This document shows positions 56,917 to 64,000 of a stretch of DNA of 64,000 nt, piece after piece. The notes beneath the pieces are model-generated. The model was not told where the DNA came from. It ran no database searches and saw only the letters and a list, made by a program, of their open reading frames with translations. Made by a program: the position numbers and the translations under genes. Where the stretch lies: NCBI RefSeq assembly GCF_010894435.1, contig NZ_JAAIXZ010000017.1, positions 1 through 64,000 on the forward strand, read 5' to 3'. This stretch comes from Pyxidicoccus trucidator. Lineage in GTDB: Bacteria > Myxococcota > Myxococcia > Myxococcales > Myxococcaceae. Numbering within the stretch: the stretch's first letter is position 1; every line of letters starts with the position of its first letter.

Positions 56917-57846
56917 TCAGCGACATCCCGTGCGCCACAGCGGTTGACTGGTGAACTCCGTGCCCAGCAGGTAGCCGTTGCCGTCCTGTAGAAAGGTAAT
57001 GGCCTCGGCCTGGGCCTGGCTCGCGCCCGGCACCTCGACGAGCTGTCCCCTCAGGAGGTCTTCCAGGCGGGCGGCGTCTGGCTGGCGCACCTCCCAGACG
57101 CGGGAGTAGGTGCGCAGCAGCAGCCGCTGGCCGGACGGGTGGAGCGACGCGGCGGTGGTGGCCCTATCCAGCCCCTCGGGAACCTCCAGCGTGCCCAGCT
57201 TCGTCGCCTGGATGGTGGCGCCCGGCCGGGCCCCGTCCAGCGCGTACACGTTGCCCAGCGTGGCGCGCGCCTTGGTGACGACGGCCAGCCGCCCGGAGCG
57301 CGCGTCCGCCACCAGCGACTCCGCGTCATGGGAGCCGTCCGGATACGTGAAGGTCAGCACCTCCACCGGCAGGGTGGCATCGGCCACGGACTCGGGCTCG
57401 GGCAGGCGGTAGAGGCGCACGGAGTCGCGGCGCTCGAAGTTGTCGCCGATGTCCGCCAGGAAGACGCACGGGCGCGAGTCGCCGGGAGCGCAGGGGCCCA
57501 CCGTCACGTCCTCGACGTCCCGGGGGTCGGCGCCGGTGAGCGTCAGCTTCGCGCGGACGGCGCCCGTCTCGTCGATGGCGAACACCTCGAAGGCGTTGCC
57601 GGAGTCGTTGTGCGCCCAGAAGACGCCGGGGTGGCGCTGGCTGGCGGCCAGGCCGGACAGCTCGGGCAGCACGTCCGGCACGGTGCCTGTCTGCCGGGGC
57701 TCGCCATAGAGGGTGCAGCCGGGAACACCCACCGCGGGCACCTGCGAGCCGGCGTCCGGGGGGGTGTCCGTGGCGGGAACGGGCTTGGGGCGCGAGCAGG
57801 CGGCGAGCAGCCCCGCGAGCAGGGCCAGGGCCAGTCGGGCCGACAC
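56917..57846 (-). CDS. Predicted lipoprotein with beta-propeller-like body
   Basis: 309 residues from GTG 57844-57846. The N-terminus is a lipoprotein signal (LALALLAGLLAAC, with the lipobox cysteine near residue 17), so it should be lipid-anchored. The body has repeated short strands (SGLAASQRHPGVFWAHNDSG, VEDVTVGPC, DIGDNFERRDSVRLYRLPEP, DAESLVADARSGRLAVVTK), as in propeller-type or esterase-like phytase-related proteins. No catalytic residues can be assigned. Two bases separate it from the NUDIX gene upstream, so they form an operon. Confidence 0.78.
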   Translation of the reverse strand: MSARLALALLAGLLAACSRPKPVPATDTPPDAGSQVPAVGVPGCTLYGEPRQTGTVPDVLPELSGLAASQRHPGVFWAHNDSGNAFEVFAIDETGAVRAKLTLTGADPRDVEDVTVGPCAPGDSRPCVFLADIGDNFERRDSVRLYRLPEPESVADATLPVEVLTFTYPDGSHDAESLVADARSGRLAVVTKARATLGNVYALDGARPGATIQATKLGTLEVPEGLDRATTAASLHPSGQRLLLRTYSRVWEVRQPDAARLEDLLRGQLVEVPGASQAQAEAITFLQDGNGYLLGTEFTSQPLWRTGCR

Positions 57847-57848
57847 GT

Positions 57849-58256
57849 TCAGTTGTCCAGGTCGAGCAGCTTCGCCAGCGTCTTGGCGTCCGCGTCCGGG
57901 AAGCGGTAGCCGGACATCTCCTCCAGCGACACCCAGCGGTGGTCATGCACGCGCAGGTGCTGGATGTGGGCCTCCGGCTCGGCCAGCCGGCAGTGGAAGA
58001 CGCGGAAGTCGATGTCGTAGGTCGGGTACTCGTGCCGGGTGTGCATGGCCTGCTCGAGCACGTGCACGTCCACGCCCATCTCCTCTTGAATCTCACGGGC
58101 GAGCGCGGTGGCATCGTCCTCACCCTCCTCCACGCGGCCGCCGGGGAACTCCCACAGCAGGGGCAGGGACGCGGTGGGGGGACGCTGGGTGATGAGGTAG
58201 CACCCCTGCTCGTTCTGGAGCATGGCTCCGACGACGCGGACGTGGCGACGGGACAT
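57849..58256 (-). CDS. NUDIX hydrolase, MutT-like
   Basis: 135 residues from ATG 58254-58256, with AGGAG upstream. The NUDIX box GGRVEEGE...REIQEEMGV fits GX5EX7REUXEEXGU and binds the metal ions. The start (VRVVGAMLQNEQGCYLITQR) and length resemble MutT/8-oxo-dGTP pyrophosphohydrolases and CTP pyrophosphohydrolases, which clean oxidised or misused nucleotides; substrate not certain. It heads a two-gene operon with the lipoprotein. The 259 bases on its other side, before the XRE gene, show no gene I can support. Confidence 0.9.
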   Translation of the reverse strand: MSRRHVRVVGAMLQNEQGCYLITQRPPTASLPLLWEFPGGRVEEGEDDATALAREIQEEMGVDVHVLEQAMHTRHEYPTYDIDFRVFHCRLAEPEAHIQHLRVHDHRWVSLEEMSGYRFPDADAKTLAKLLDLDN

Positions 58257-58515
58257 TCGCTTCTCCTGTCTCCTGCGCAGAGAGGTACCGGGGAGGGGGC
58301 GACCTAACACACCCCCCGGTACCAATGCCACAGCCCCCTACCAGCACCGTGCACACGACCTGCTGGGGCGGCCAACCCTGGCTTCGGGGGCCGCACGCCT
58401 TCCGGGGGCGCACGTCCGGCATGCACTAGGCGCCAGTGTTCGAGGCCGTGCGTCGACTCATGGGCATGTGGTGAATTGGATGACGGGCGGGCCGGATGGC
58501 GTCATGCTCGGGGGT

Positions 58516-58752
58516 ATGACGACGAGTCGGAGGGAAAAGGCCGAGGTGCTCGGCGCGGCACTGAAGGCCTCCCGCCAGCAGGCGGGGCTCGGCATGGAGG
58601 AGGTCGCCGAGCGGCTGGAGATTCCCGTGGAGGTCCTCGCCCGGGTGGAGCGGGGGGTCATGGTGCCCACCATCTCCACCCTGACGCGGCTGTGTGTGAT
58701 TCTGAAGCTGGACCCGGACACGCTGCCCGACCTGCCGGAGATGACGGACTGA
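58516..58752 (+). CDS. Small XRE-type helix-turn-helix regulator
   Basis: 78 residues. Almost the whole protein is a Cro/CI-type helix-turn-helix (LGAALKASRQQAGLGMEEVA, ERLEIPVEVLARVERGVMVP, STLTRLCVILKL). There is no effector domain, so it is a bare DNA-binding protein. The ATG at 58516 follows GGGGG; an in-frame ATG at 58504 would add only four residues. It precedes the kinase genes on the same strand by 171 bases but has no proven link to them. Confidence 0.82.
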   Translation: MTTSRREKAEVLGAALKASRQQAGLGMEEVAERLEIPVEVLARVERGVMVPTISTLTRLCVILKLDPDTLPDLPEMTD

Positions 58753-58923
58753 GCCCGCCCGGGAGGGTCCGCGGGCCGGGGCCCCTGCCCTGGCCGCCCC
58801 CCTCCCCTCCGGGCTGCCCCGAAGACGTGACGCAGGCCCTCCTTTCGTCCGCGTGGCCAACCGGCGATGATTTCCCGAGTCTAAGCGGACGTCGCAGTTT
58901 CCGGGGCTCCGCTTCCCTCCTCG

Positions 58924-61900
58924 ATGCGTTGTCCCACCTGTCACCGCCGCGTGGCGGAGCGCTGTCCCCTCCACCCCACGGCAGAGCCGCGTCCACCGGT
59001 TGCGCCAGCCCGGCCTCCGGAGGTGACGGGCTTCACCCTTCGAGGCCCCCTGGGGCGCGGGGGCTTCGGGCGCGTCTTCTCCGCGATTCGGGAGGAGGAC
59101 GGGCGCGAGGTGGCCCTCAAGGTGCTGGAACCCCTGGCCAGCGAGCGCCTGGAGCGGGAGGTGGAGGCGCTGCGCCGCATCGGCCCGCCTGCCGCGCCGC
59201 AGCTGCTGGGCCAGGGCATCAGCGCCCTCGGTGAGCCCCTGGTGGTGATGGAGCGCATCGACGGGCTGACGCTGGCGCGAAGGCTGGCGGAGCTGCCCGG
59301 GCCGGGCGCGCTGCCCTGGGCGGAGGCCGCGCCGCTGATGCTGTCGCTGGCGGAGGCCGTGAGGCACGTGCATGCCGCGGCCGTCGTCCACCGGGACTTG
59401 AAGCCGGAGAACATGATGCTCGCCGACGAGCGGCTCGTGCTCCTGGACTACGGCCTGGCCCGGCTGGGCGCGACGGAGGAGGTCGCGGCGCCCGCCATCA
59501 CCCTCACCCGCACCGGCCAGCGCCTGGGCACCCACGAGTACATGTCGCCCGAGCAGTGCCGCGACGCGAGGACCATCGACGCGCGGGCGGACCTGTACAG
59601 CCTGGGAGTCGTCTACTTCGAGCTGCTGTGCGGCCGGCCCCCCTTCGTGGGTGACACGGCCGCGGTGCTGCAAGCCCATGTGTCGCGCAGGCCGCCCGCG
59701 TTGAGGGAGCTGGCCCCGTGGCCGGTGCCCGCGTCGCTGGAGGCCCTCGTCCAGCGCCTGTTGGCGAAGGCCCCGGAGGAGCGGTTCCACAGCGCGGAGG
59801 AGCTGGCGGACACCCTGCGGCGGCTGCTGGAAGAGACGGCGGGACAGCGCATGGAGCCCTCCACGCTCCCTCCGGCGGCCAAGGCTCCGGCGCGCGAGGG
59901 CCAGGGCCCGAGGGAGGTGGCCCTGCTCGGCGTGAAGACGTCTCTGGACGTGCCCGCCCTGCTGGCGCAGCTCGCGGCCTCGGGGGCGGAGCTGGCGCGG
60001 GTGGAGGCCGGACTCGCCGTCTTCGCCTTCCCCCATGCGGCCACCGTGGAGGCCGGCCTGCGCGCCGCGCTCAAGGCGGCGGAAGCGCTGGGGCCGCTGC
60101 TGCCCGCCGGCTCGCAACGCGCCATCCACTGCGCGCCCCTGCGCGTTCGCGAGCGCGCGGGCCGGCTGACGGTGGGGGGCGCCGCGCTGGAGCGCCCCGA
60201 GCGCTGGTGGCCCGGCTCCGCCGAGTCCCCCACCCTTACCTCCGAGGCCCGCGCCCACCTGGGCGACGCCGACGTGGGCCGCACGCCACCTCCAGAGGTA
60301 GTGCTGCCTCCCATCGACGTCCTGCTGGGCCGCGAGGCGGAGCTGACGTGGCTGCGCAGTGGCCTCGCGCGCATCCGGGAGAGCGGCGCTCCGGCCCTGC
60401 GGACGCTGCTGGGCGAGGAAGGACTGGGCAAGACGCGCCTGCTGTCGGAGTGGCACCGCGAGCTGCGGAGCACCCCAGGCGTGTCCGCCCTCTTCGTGGA
60501 GTCCCAGCTCGACGAGGGCAGCGCGAGCGAGAGCGGGCTGCGCAACCTCATCACCACCATCCTCGGGCTGCCGTCGCACACGCCTCCGGACGAGGCGGTG
60601 CTCCATCTCCTCTCGGACGCCGGGCCCTCCGGCGACACGGTCCCCGCACATCCCGCCGCGCGGCGACAGCTCATCGCCCGGGCGCTGGCCTCGCGGCTGT
60701 GGCGGCTCGCGGCGGAGCGGCCGCTGGCGCTGCTCGTGGATGACGCGCACACGCTGGACCCCACCGCGCTCGACGCGCTGGAGCTGGCCACGCTGGCCGG
60801 AGTCCGCTCCCCGCTCTGCGTGGTGCTCGCCGGCAGGCACCGGCTGCTGGGGCTGAGACCGTACCTGGGCGAGCGCGCGCGGGACGCGGCGCAGTGGGAC
60901 CTCCCGCAGCTGGGTGAGGACGCCGCCCGCGAGCTGCTGCGGCGGCTCCTGCGCCCGGTGGACCTGCTCGCGGAAGGGGTGCTGCGGGAGCTGGTGGAGC
61001 GCTGTGGTGGCTCGCCGCTGCGGATGATGGAGACGGTGCGCGCGCTGCGGGCGGCCGGGGCCATCCGCGCGCAGGCAGGTGGAGGCGGCTACCTCGCGGC
61101 GGACGCGCTGAATGGCCTGGCCTCGGACAGTCCGCGTCCGGATGAGCGACTCGCGGAGCGGAGCCTCGCGGCGCTGCCCTCGGGGCTGCGCTCCCTGCTC
61201 CAGGTGGGGGCGCTGCTGGGAGACGAGGTGCGGCTGGAGGAGCTGTCCGCCACGCTCGCGCACCTGGAGTCCGATGACGCGCTGGATTTGTCGCTGGACC
61301 CGGGCGTGGCCCTGGAGCGACTGGCGCGCGCGGGCATGCTGGAGCCTCGGGGCCCCCGGCGCTGGCGCTTCGAGCACGCCACCCTGCGCGAGGCCTTCGG
61401 CGCGCTGCTGCCCACGGCGCTGAGGCGGCGCATCTGCGCGGCGGCGCTGCGGGCCCTGCCGGATGCGCCCGCCGCGCGCAGGGCGCGACTGGCCGAGGCC
61501 GCGGGGGACGTGGCGCAGGCGCTCGGGCTCCACCGGGGGCTGGCCGAGGCCAGTCGCCGCGCGCACCGACTGCTGGAGGCGGAGCGCCATTACTCCGCCG
61601 CGCTGGAGCTGCTGCCCGCGGGAGAAGACGGCTTCCGCCTGGAGCTGCTGTCGGGCCGGGGCCGGGTGCGCTACCGGCTGCAGCGCATCGACGACGCACT
61701 GGAGGACCTGCGCGCCGCGCGGGCGCTGGCCGAGGCCCGTGGCGACGTGGTGCGCGAGGCGGACCTGCTGCTGGAGGAAGCCACCGCGCTGGACTGGCGG
61801 GATGACCCGGACGGCTCCACGGCCCTGCTGGAGCAGGCCCTGCGCTGTCTGGGAGACGCGGTGCCTCCGGAGCTGGCGGCGCGCCATGCGCTGGCCCAGG

Positions 61901-62757
61901 CGCGAGTCGTCGTGAGGCGTGAGGACATCACGGGCGCGGTGCCACCGCTGGAGCGCGCGGTGGCGGCGGCACGGGCCTGTGGCGACTCGGAGACGGAGGC
62001 CATCGCGCTGGCGATGCTCGGCGCCATGCTGGCGTGGACGGGGCGACTGGAGGACTCGGCGCGGCGCTTCGACGAGGCGATTGCGCTGTGCGAGGCGACG
62101 GGCGACACGCTGCACCTGGGCGTGGCGCTCAACAACCGGATGGTGCTGCACGTGCAGCGCCGGGACGTGGCGGGGGCCCGCACGGACCTGGAGCGCGCGG
62201 TGTCCCTGGGACGTGAGCTGGGCAACGTGCAGATTGAGCGGACCTCGGCCTTCAATCTCGCGCTGCTGCTCGGCTACCAGGGCCGGGCGGCGGAGGCGCT
62301 CGCCCTCGCGCGCCGGGCCGGAGTGCTGAGCCAGCGCTTCTTCCCCGGCTCCATGGCGCAGGACGCGCTGCTGGTGGCGCGCCTGTGCTGCGAGCTGGGC
62401 GACATGGCGGAAGCGGCGCGACAGCTCACGTGGCTGTCGGAACCCGCCACACAGGCGCGGCTGCCGCCCGGAGACCCGCTGATGCTGTCGGTGGTCCACC
62501 GCGTGGTGGGCGAGGCACAGGGCAGGCTGTCCTACGGCGCGGCGGAGTGGGCCGGGCTGGTGGAGTCCGCGCGACAACAGTCCACACCCGACGAGCGGTT
62601 GGAAATCCTCGTCTGGGCGGCACGCGCTGCCCGGGCAGCGGGCGATGACGTGACGGCGCGGGCCTGGACGAAAGAGGTCGAGGAGACCGCAAGCGAGGCG
62701 CCCCTGTGGACAGACCGGGTGCGTGCGGTGGTGCAGGAGGCTCGCGGAACGTCGTAG
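58924..62757 (+). CDS. Ser/Thr kinase-ATPase-repeat fusion protein
   Basis: 1277 residues. The N-terminus has a short Cys-rich knuckle (CPTCHRRVAERC). A Hanks-type kinase domain covers about 37-290: GRGGFGRVF, Lys66, HRDLKPEN with Asp158, and DYG at 175-177 in place of the usual DFG. A central NTPase of the signal-transduction type follows from about 465, with Walker A GEEGLGKT (about 497-504) and Walker B LALLVDDAH (about 605). The last 400 residues are Ala/Leu-rich helical repeats of TPR type. This build is common in myxobacterial one-component kinases that sense and scaffold partners. The target is unknown; the adjacent kinase gene may be functionally linked. Confidence 0.9.
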   Translation: MRCPTCHRRVAERCPLHPTAEPRPPVAPARPPEVTGFTLRGPLGRGGFGRVFSAIREEDGREVALKVLEPLASERLEREVEALRRIGPPAAPQLLGQGISALGEPLVVMERIDGLTLARRLAELPGPGALPWAEAAPLMLSLAEAVRHVHAAAVVHRDLKPENMMLADERLVLLDYGLARLGATEEVAAPAITLTRTGQRLGTHEYMSPEQCRDARTIDARADLYSLGVVYFELLCGRPPFVGDTAAVLQAHVSRRPPALRELAPWPVPASLEALVQRLLAKAPEERFHSAEELADTLRRLLEETAGQRMEPSTLPPAAKAPAREGQGPREVALLGVKTSLDVPALLAQLAASGAELARVEAGLAVFAFPHAATVEAGLRAALKAAEALGPLLPAGSQRAIHCAPLRVRERAGRLTVGGAALERPERWWPGSAESPTLTSEARAHLGDADVGRTPPPEVVLPPIDVLLGREAELTWLRSGLARIRESGAPALRTLLGEEGLGKTRLLSEWHRELRSTPGVSALFVESQLDEGSASESGLRNLITTILGLPSHTPPDEAVLHLLSDAGPSGDTVPAHPAARRQLIARALASRLWRLAAERPLALLVDDAHTLDPTALDALELATLAGVRSPLCVVLAGRHRLLGLRPYLGERARDAAQWDLPQLGEDAARELLRRLLRPVDLLAEGVLRELVERCGGSPLRMMETVRALRAAGAIRAQAGGGGYLAADALNGLASDSPRPDERLAERSLAALPSGLRSLLQVGALLGDEVRLEELSATLAHLESDDALDLSLDPGVALERLARAGMLEPRGPRRWRFEHATLREAFGALLPTALRRRICAAALRALPDAPAARRARLAEAAGDVAQALGLHRGLAEASRRAHRLLEAERHYSAALELLPAGEDGFRLELLSGRGRVRYRLQRIDDALEDLRAARALAEARGDVVREADLLLEEATALDWRDDPDGSTALLEQALRCLGDAVPPELAARHALAQARVVVRREDITGAVPPLERAVAAARACGDSETEAIALAMLGAMLAWTGRLEDSARRFDEAIALCEATGDTLHLGVALNNRMVLHVQRRDVAGARTDLERAVSLGRELGNVQIERTSAFNLALLLGYQGRAAEALALARRAGVLSQRFFPGSMAQDALLVARLCCELGDMAEAARQLTWLSEPATQARLPPGDPLMLSVVHRVVGEAQGRLSYGAAEWAGLVESARQQSTPDERLEILVWAARAARAAGDDVTARAWTKEVEETASEAPLWTDRVRAVVQEARGTS

Positions 62758-62808
62758 AAGGCCCGGCCCGTGATAGCAGGAGCGAGCTGCCGCGAAGACG
62801 GAGGGTCC

Positions 62809-64000
62809 ATGGCCGGAACACCCCCACGTGACGACGCCTCTCCCGGGGCGGAGGTGTCCCTGTACGGCGACGAGCTGGAGCCCGGAGCACTCGTGGGCCC
62901 GTGGGTGGTCGAGGCGCGCGTCCATTCCGGTGTCACCGCGTGGCTCTACCGCGCCTCGCACATCTCCACCCGGGCCCCCGCCGCCCTGAAGGTGGTGCGC
63001 TCGGAGCTCAACCACGTGAGCGAGGTGCTGCGCCGCTTCAAGCAGGAGGCGGACACGCTCCAGGCGCTGCGTCACCCGAACATCGTGGAGGTGCTGGAGT
63101 ACGGCGAGCTGCGCGACGGCCGCCCGTGGCTGGCCATGGAGTGGCTGCCCGGAGAGAGCGTGGACCGGTGGCTCGCGCACCGGGGGCCCTTCTCCGCCCC
63201 CGAGGCGCTCACGGTGATGGAAGAGCTCGGCGGGGCGCTGCACCTCGCGCATCGCCAGGGCGTGCTGCACCGGGACCTCAAGGCGCAGAATGTGATGGTC
63301 ATCCCGCGCGCGGAGGGCTTCACGGTGAAGCTCGTGGACTTCGGCATCGCCCGGGTCCAACCGCCGGAGGGCCTGTCCGGCCTGACGAGCGCGGGCGCGG
63401 TGATGGGCACGCCGGTGGCGATGGCGCCGGAGCAGATTCGCGGACAGGCCGTGGACGCGCGCACGGACCTCTATTCCCTCGGAGTGTTGCTCTACCAGCT
63501 CCTCACGGGGCGGCTCCCCTTCGAGGGCACGAGCGCGGTGGAGGTGGAAGAGCAGCACCTGCACGCCCCGCCCCCGCGCCTGGGCGAGCGGGTCCAGGTG
63601 CCTCCCGCGCTGGAGGCCGTGGTGCAGCGCTGTCTCGCGAAGCGCCCCGAGGAGCGCTGGCCGGACGTGCCCGCCTTCCTCGAAGCCCTGCGCGCGGCGC
63701 TCGCTCCCGTCACGTCACCGCCGTGGGCCGTGGGAATCTACGTGGACGCACGGTTCCCCGAGTCCTGCGAGGAGCCGACGGACGAGGACCTCGACGCGAA
63801 GGAAGCGGCGCTGGACACGGCCCGAGGCGCGCTGGAAGCGGCGGGCTGGGGGTTCGCGGTGGACGGCGGCAACGTCCTGCTGGCCTGGCACTCATTGCCC
63901 GAGGAGGCGCACGCCCGGCCCCGTGCCATGGACACGGCGCGAGCGCTCGCGAAGGACGTCCTCACCCAGACGTGCGAGGCGGCTGGCACCCGGGTCCAGG
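62809..64000 (+). CDS. Ser/Thr protein kinase, cut by the window end
   Basis: At least 397 residues, open to the last base. The start ATG at 62809 follows GGAGGGTCC. The kinase domain spans about 30-300: ALKVV supplies the lysine, HRDLKAQN has Asp156, DFG is at 177-179, and MAPEQI follows. The glycine-rich loop is poor: the position of GXGXXG reads HSGVTAW, so ATP binding may be altered. After residue 300 comes a new region (WAVGIYVDARF, ALDTARGALEAAGWGFAVDGGN) resembling a regulatory or cyclase-like domain in such kinases, incomplete here. It begins 51 bases after the larger kinase, probably in one operon. Confidence 0.88.
   Translation, partial: MAGTPPRDDASPGAEVSLYGDELEPGALVGPWVVEARVHSGVTAWLYRASHISTRAPAALKVVRSELNHVSEVLRRFKQEADTLQALRHPNIVEVLEYGELRDGRPWLAMEWLPGESVDRWLAHRGPFSAPEALTVMEELGGALHLAHRQGVLHRDLKAQNVMVIPRAEGFTVKLVDFGIARVQPPEGLSGLTSAGAVMGTPVAMAPEQIRGQAVDARTDLYSLGVLLYQLLTGRLPFEGTSAVEVEEQHLHAPPPRLGERVQVPPALEAVVQRCLAKRPEERWPDVPAFLEALRAALAPVTSPPWAVGIYVDARFPESCEEPTDEDLDAKEAALDTARGALEAAGWGFAVDGGNVLLAWHSLPEEAHARPRAMDTARALAKDVLTQTCEAAGTRVQ

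Noticed and set aside
58426..63564. 1712-codon minus-strand open frame
   Set aside because: It mirrors the two kinase genes on the plus strand, whose catalytic motifs are clear. Its sequence is Arg/Gln/Ala-rich without any domain. Long antisense frames are a by-product of G/C third positions.

Overview
The window reads as chromosome from a Myxococcaceae-type myxobacterium (Myxococcus, Pyxidicoccus or Corallococcus-like). The reasons are the very high G+C with strongly G/C third codon positions, the Ser/Thr kinases fused to an ATPase and repeats, a PilZ protein, an ECF sigma factor with a built-in zinc finger, and a large NRPS locus. This is inference from content; no database search was possible.

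Left flank (1-4800): a possible gene remnant, an Fe/Mn superoxide dismutase downstream of an ECF sigma factor, a divergent isochorismatase-like hydrolase/LysR pair, a secreted protein with two HVH motifs, and a broken LysR gene directly before the NRPS locus.

Centre (about 4844-48485): a lipopeptide NRPS locus of about 44 kb. NRPS1 is FAAL-ACP-C-A-PCP-C-A-PCP-C. NRPS2 is C(degenerate)-A-PCP-E(catalytic His replaced). NRPS3 is TubC-type docking-C-A(with inserted methyltransferase)-PCP-E-C. NRPS4, on the opposite strand, is C-A-PCP. The FAAL points to a fatty-acyl start. My hand alignment to the PheA pocket gives DSEDIAVVSK, DALWLGGTFK (valine-like), DLTKIGHVGK (Asp/Asn-like), DSALIAEVYK and DVWEMTADDK. 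No thioesterase or reductase domain is present. Tailoring candidates are three radical SAM proteins with different cysteine spacings (CX4CX2C, CX3CX2C in a PhpK-like protein, CX14CX2C), a HisC-like aminotransferase, two free methyltransferases, two tandem JmjC/cupin-8 oxygenases and one unrecognised 325-residue protein. An MFS exporter, an M28 membrane metallopeptidase and an outer-membrane CBM9/DUF5916-type protein also lie inside.

Right flank (48564-64000): a terminator and tRNA-Thr(CGU) mark the change to housekeeping genes: glutamate dehydrogenase, PilZ protein, a secreted protein, HtrA/DegP protease, GrpE, a stand-alone sigma region 1.1-like protein, FtsH, a lipoprotein, a NUDIX hydrolase, an XRE regulator and two Ser/Thr kinases, the last cut by the window end.

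Reading of the whole: NRPS1-4 probably build an acylated peptide containing N-methyl and perhaps D residues, which the radical SAM enzymes and oxygenases decorate at unreactive carbons. Unusual points are the number of B12/radical SAM enzymes, the crippled C and E domains of NRPS2 beside C domains at the ends of NRPS1 and NRPS3, and the missing release domain.
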